DNA from: CAYNFR01 sp964616755
Lineage (GTDB): Bacteria > Bacteroidota > Bacteroidia > Chitinophagales > Saprospiraceae
Direction: 5' to 3'
DNA length: 64,000 nt
Assembly (NCBI GenBank): GCA_964616755.1
Contig: CAZTSI010000007.1
Span: 1 to 64,000 of the forward strand
A program made the position numbers and the translations under genes. Positions 63,198-64,000 of the stretch are shown piece after piece (the stretch's first letter is position 1; every line of letters starts with the position of its first letter). A model generated the notes under the pieces. The model searched no databases. It was not told where the DNA came from and was given only the letters and a program-made list of their open reading frames with translations.

Positions 63198-63227
63198 GTA
63201 TTTTTTTTGTAAAAAAAATTGAATAAC

Positions 63228-63245
63228 GTGTATCGTAAGGTACAC
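63228..63245 (+). other. Hairpin with GUAA tetraloop in the rpsJ-rplC gap
   Basis: GTGTATC pairs with GGTACAC (7 bp, one wobble) around GTAA, a stable GNRA-type loop. It sits 22 bases before the rplC start in a 70-base gap and has no T-run after it, so it is not a terminator. It might be part of a translational control site of the S10 operon. Confidence 0.5.
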
Positions 63246-63267
63246 TGTAATCATTAAATGTCTATCT

Positions 63268-63888
63268 ATGAATGGCATTATAGGTAAGAAATTAGGTATG
63301 ACTAGCATTTTTGATGATGCTGGTAGAAACATTCCTTGCACCGTGATCGATGCGAGCCCAAATGTTGTTACCCAAGTTCGCACAAAAGATAACGACGGTT
63401 ATGAAGCCTTCCAACTTTCAGGTGGCCATAAACGAGTTAAGTCTTGTTCTAACCAAATGTTGGGACATTTCAAAAAGGCTGGTGTTGAGCCCAAAGCTAA
63501 ATCTGTAGAGTATGACCTAAAGGGTTTGTCTAAGAACTTAGGTGATGAAGTCAAATTTACCGAATTATTTAATGTCGGAGATAAAGTTAGTGTGATAGGT
63601 ACTACCAAGGGCAAGGGCTTTCAAGGTGTTGTAAAAAGACATGGCTTTGCCGGGGTTGGTGATCGTACCCATGGTCAGCATAATAGAGGTAGAGCACCTG
63701 GGTCTATCGGTGCTTGCGCCACTCCATCTAAAGTTATCAAAGGCATGAGAATGGCGGGGAGAATGGGTAATGATCGAGTAAAGACTAAGAATCTTTTGGT
63801 TGTTAGAGTATTAGAGGACAAAAACCTTGTACTTATTAAAGGTTGTGTTCCTGGACATAATGGCTCATTTGTAATTATTGAAAAGTAG
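63268..63888 (+). CDS. rplC: 50S ribosomal protein L3
   Basis: The 206-residue protein has GIIGKKLGMTSIFDDAGRNIPCTVI at the start, TKGKGFQGVVKRHGF in the loop that reaches the peptidyl-transferase centre, and GACATPSKVIKGMRMAGRMG. It is full length and starts assembly of the 50S subunit. A 70-base gap with a hairpin separates it from rpsJ. Confidence 0.98.
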   Translation: MNGIIGKKLGMTSIFDDAGRNIPCTVIDASPNVVTQVRTKDNDGYEAFQLSGGHKRVKSCSNQMLGHFKKAGVEPKAKSVEYDLKGLSKNLGDEVKFTELFNVGDKVSVIGTTKGKGFQGVVKRHGFAGVGDRTHGQHNRGRAPGSIGACATPSKVIKGMRMAGRMGNDRVKTKNLLVVRVLEDKNLVLIKGCVPGHNGSFVIIEK

Positions 63889-63891
63889 GAC

Positions 63892-64000
63892 ATGAAGGTC
63901 GATATTTTAAATATAGAGGGTAAAAGCACAGGTCGTTCGGCTGAACTTCCCGAGAATATATTCGGTATAACACCGAACGAGCATTCGATTTATCTTGCCA
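63892..64000 (+). CDS. rplD: 50S ribosomal protein L4, N-terminal part only
   Basis: The gene starts 3 bases after the rplC stop and runs off the right edge. The 36 visible residues (MKVDILNIEGKSTGRSAELP, then IFGITPNEHSIYLA) match the N-terminus of bacteroidotal L4, as expected after rplC in the S10 operon. Confidence 0.93.
   Translation, partial: MKVDILNIEGKSTGRSAELPENIFGITPNEHSIYLA

Noticed and set aside
1..64000. CRISPR arrays, insertion sequences, integrases, prophage
   Set aside because: No regularly spaced repeats, transposase motifs, terminal inverted repeats or phage structural genes were seen; only the S74 remnant hints at such content.

Overview
The window is an ordinary chromosomal stretch of a member of the Bacteroidota, most likely a Saprospiria-type marine or aquatic heterotroph. 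Several things point there. Secreted proteins carry gliding/type IX secretion (T9SS) sorting domains of both type A (ends at 10831) and type B (ends at 19072). There are 3-coathanger-like and dockerin-like tails, a 7TMR-DISM hybrid histidine kinase fused to an AraC domain, carotenoid genes (CrtY, a GGPP-type prenyl synthase), and a sphingolipid desaturase homologue. Gene starts lack Shine-Dalgarno sequences, and promoters fit the Bacteroidota pattern TTG-N19/20-TAnnTTTG. The fusA-rpsJ junction also has no tuf gene, as is usual in this phylum. The lineage is inferred from content, not from a database search.

Layout. 1-9.4 kb: the 3' end of dnaK with its terminator, a KefB/C-like antiporter, rarA, a sodium:solute symporter, threonine synthase, a PfkB kinase and a secreted metzincin. 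9.5-10.8 kb: a gene-poor, decayed stretch. 10.8-18.9 kb: a large T9SS cargo protein, a divergent hybrid sensor, a lone LuxR-type HTH protein, a broken phage-tail-spike-like (Peptidase_S74) gene and a RES/Xre toxin-antitoxin pair with a readable promoter/operator. 19-31 kb: secreted and catabolic genes (type B cargo, CocE hydrolase, GH109-like oxidoreductase fold, GMC oxidoreductase), two small-molecule transporters, and a two-gene cassette of a Cys-rich secreted peptide plus lipoprotein. 31-50 kb: housekeeping and membrane genes (MscS, PhyH with a tocopherol-cyclase-like partner, ddl, serA-like, YihY, arginine deiminase, murI, rhomboid, tdk, acyltransferase, sphingolipid desaturase, ExbB-ExbD-ExbD, thioredoxin-like). 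50-59.6 kb: crtY, folC, tRNA-Glu, a secreted trypsin-like protease, an amidohydrolase, a prenyl synthase, a glycosyltransferase and a GNAT enzyme. 59.7-64 kb: the start of the str/S10 ribosomal operon (rpsL, rpsG, fusA, rpsJ, rplC, rplD partial).

How genes work together. Ddl and MurI serve peptidoglycan synthesis. GGPP synthase and lycopene cyclase belong to one carotenoid route although they are not adjacent. ExbB with two ExbD-type subunits forms an energy-coupling complex for outer-membrane transport. The desaturase and the acyltransferase act on membrane lipids. Overlapping stop/start codons (TAATG or ATGA) couple ddl to an amidohydrolase, arginine deiminase to a thioesterase, and antitoxin to toxin. 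There is no CRISPR array, insertion sequence, integrase or prophage. The only signs of mobile or accessory content are the S74 pseudogene, the decayed region at 9.6-10.6 kb and the toxin-antitoxin pair.
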